The notes under the pieces: model-generated
Database searches by the model: none
What the model was told of the DNA's origin: nothing
Seen by the model: the letters and a program-made list of their open reading frames with translations, nothing else
DNA from: CAYGWX01 sp964353855 [NCBI: uncultured bacterium]
GTDB taxonomy: Bacteria > Edwardsbacteria > CAYGWX01
NCBI GenBank assembly: GCA_964353855.1
Contig: CAYGWX010000005.1
Span: forward strand, 1-7,019
Direction: 5' to 3'
DNA: 7,019 bases
Shown here: positions 6,709 through 7,019 of the stretch, piece after piece
How positions within the stretch are numbered: position 1 is the first letter of the stretch
Layout of the letters: every line of letters starts with the position of its first letter
Translations under genes and position numbers: made by a program

Positions 6709-6960
6709 CATTCCCGCTGGGGACCTCTCCATTCCCGCTGGGGACCTCCCCACTCCCGTCGGGGACCTCCCTATTCCCGTCGGGGACCTCCCTACTCCCG
6801 TCGGGGACCTCTCCATTCCCGCTGGGGACCTCCCCACTCCCGTTGGGGACCTCCCCATTCCCGTCGGGGACATCCCTATTCCCGTTGGGTACCTCCCGAT
6901 TGCCGGTGGGGACTTCCCCATTCCCGTTGGGGACTCCCCCATCTCCGCTGGAGACCCATA
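6709..6960. repeat. Intergenic minisatellite: twelve tandem 21-bp units
   Basis: Twelve contiguous 21-bp units without spacers fill almost the whole gap between the upstream gene's stop and the M16 leader. Unit starts are 6709, 6730, 6751, 6772, 6793, 6814, 6835, 6856, 6877, 6898, 6919 and 6940. Each unit has the core TTCCCG or CTCCCG, two or three variable bases, then GGGGACCTC. Units 2 and 6 are identical. Variation concentrates at unit positions 1, 3, 9-10 and 20. Units 9, 10 and especially 12, on the side of the upstream gene, are the most diverged. The TCCC and GGGGA arms in each unit can form a short hairpin. Because 21 is a multiple of three, several frames on both strands stay open and spell heptapeptides (SPTGMGR on minus, HSRWGPP on plus). 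I judge those frames a by-product. The function is unknown; no transposase or spacer is associated. Confidence 0.95.
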
Positions 6961-6964
6961 CCTG

Positions 6965-7019
6965 CTACGCATCCTTCCGCTCCAGCTTGAAGCTCCCTTC
7001 CTGAAGCTCCAGAATCTTG
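6965..7019 (-). CDS. C-terminal end of an unidentified upstream gene (partial)
   Basis: From 7018 the minus strand reads 17 sense codons, ending KILELQEGSFKLERKDA, then TAG (6967-6965). Thirteen of the 17 codons end in G or C, as in the other genes, and the composition (alternating charged and hydrophobic residues) looks like a normal soluble C-terminus. The stop lies five bases before the repeat array, which makes the array strictly intergenic. The fragment is too short to assign to a family, and a chance open frame of this length cannot be excluded. Confidence 0.5.
   Translation of the reverse strand, partial: KILELQEGSFKLERKDA

Noticed and set aside
6709-6960. CRISPR array
   Set aside because: The 21-bp units are directly adjacent with no unique spacers, and no cas genes are in view.
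6709-6960. G-quadruplex array
   Set aside because: G-runs recur, but four-run sets need a middle loop of about 11-12 bases and C-runs on the same strand would compete as hairpins. Possible but not supported.
6670-6990. Plus-strand 106-codon frame over the repeats
   Set aside because: It arises from a stop-free 21-bp repeat, has no SD or family match, and runs antisense to the likely C-terminus of the upstream gene.

Overview
The window comes from a moderately GC-rich bacterium (roughly 60% by eye) with an envelope biology that looks diderm: a secreted two-domain M16 zinc peptidase, an inner-membrane MscS-type channel and a membrane-anchored RmuC. I cannot name the genus. The gene mix would fit Acidobacteriota/Aminicenantota-like or Desulfobacterota-like lineages, but that is only a guess. 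All supported genes lie on the minus strand, so the window reads from right to left.

Right edge (about 7019 to 6641): the last 17 codons of an unidentified gene end at a TAG at 6965-6967. Five bases further on starts a compact intergenic minisatellite of twelve 21-bp units (6709-6960). It is followed by a short AT-rich leader with a -10-like palindrome and a strong GGAGG ribosome-binding site.

Centre: this leader drives an 892-residue secreted M16 peptidase (3962-6640). Its first half keeps the HxxEH zinc motif and its second half has lost it. The two halves meet in a conspicuous AT-rich patch (about 5281-5440). A class I SAM methyltransferase (3218-3961) starts with GTG immediately after the peptidase TGA and in the same frame. 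An MscS-family channel carrying a C-terminal cyclic-nucleotide-binding domain (1661-3196) follows after 21 bases and has its own strong SD.

Left part: after a 127-base gap come a MIP18/DUF59 iron-sulfur assembly protein (1234-1533) and rmuC (126-1232), separated by one base. Downstream of rmuC is about 125 bp of AT-richer non-coding DNA with several promoter-like strings, including a sigma-54-like one pointing out of the window.

The peptidase, methyltransferase and channel are packed like one transcription unit, and the DUF59-rmuC pair looks translationally coupled. The products do not form an obvious pathway: proteolysis at the envelope, small-molecule or glycan methylation, a cyclic-nucleotide-gated channel, Fe-S assembly and DNA-recombination limitation. 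The best candidate for something undescribed is the 21-bp array between the upstream gene and the peptidase promoter. It has hairpin-forming units, an 84-bp higher-order duplication and a compensatory change in the outermost unit. The rest is recognisable housekeeping or accessory content.
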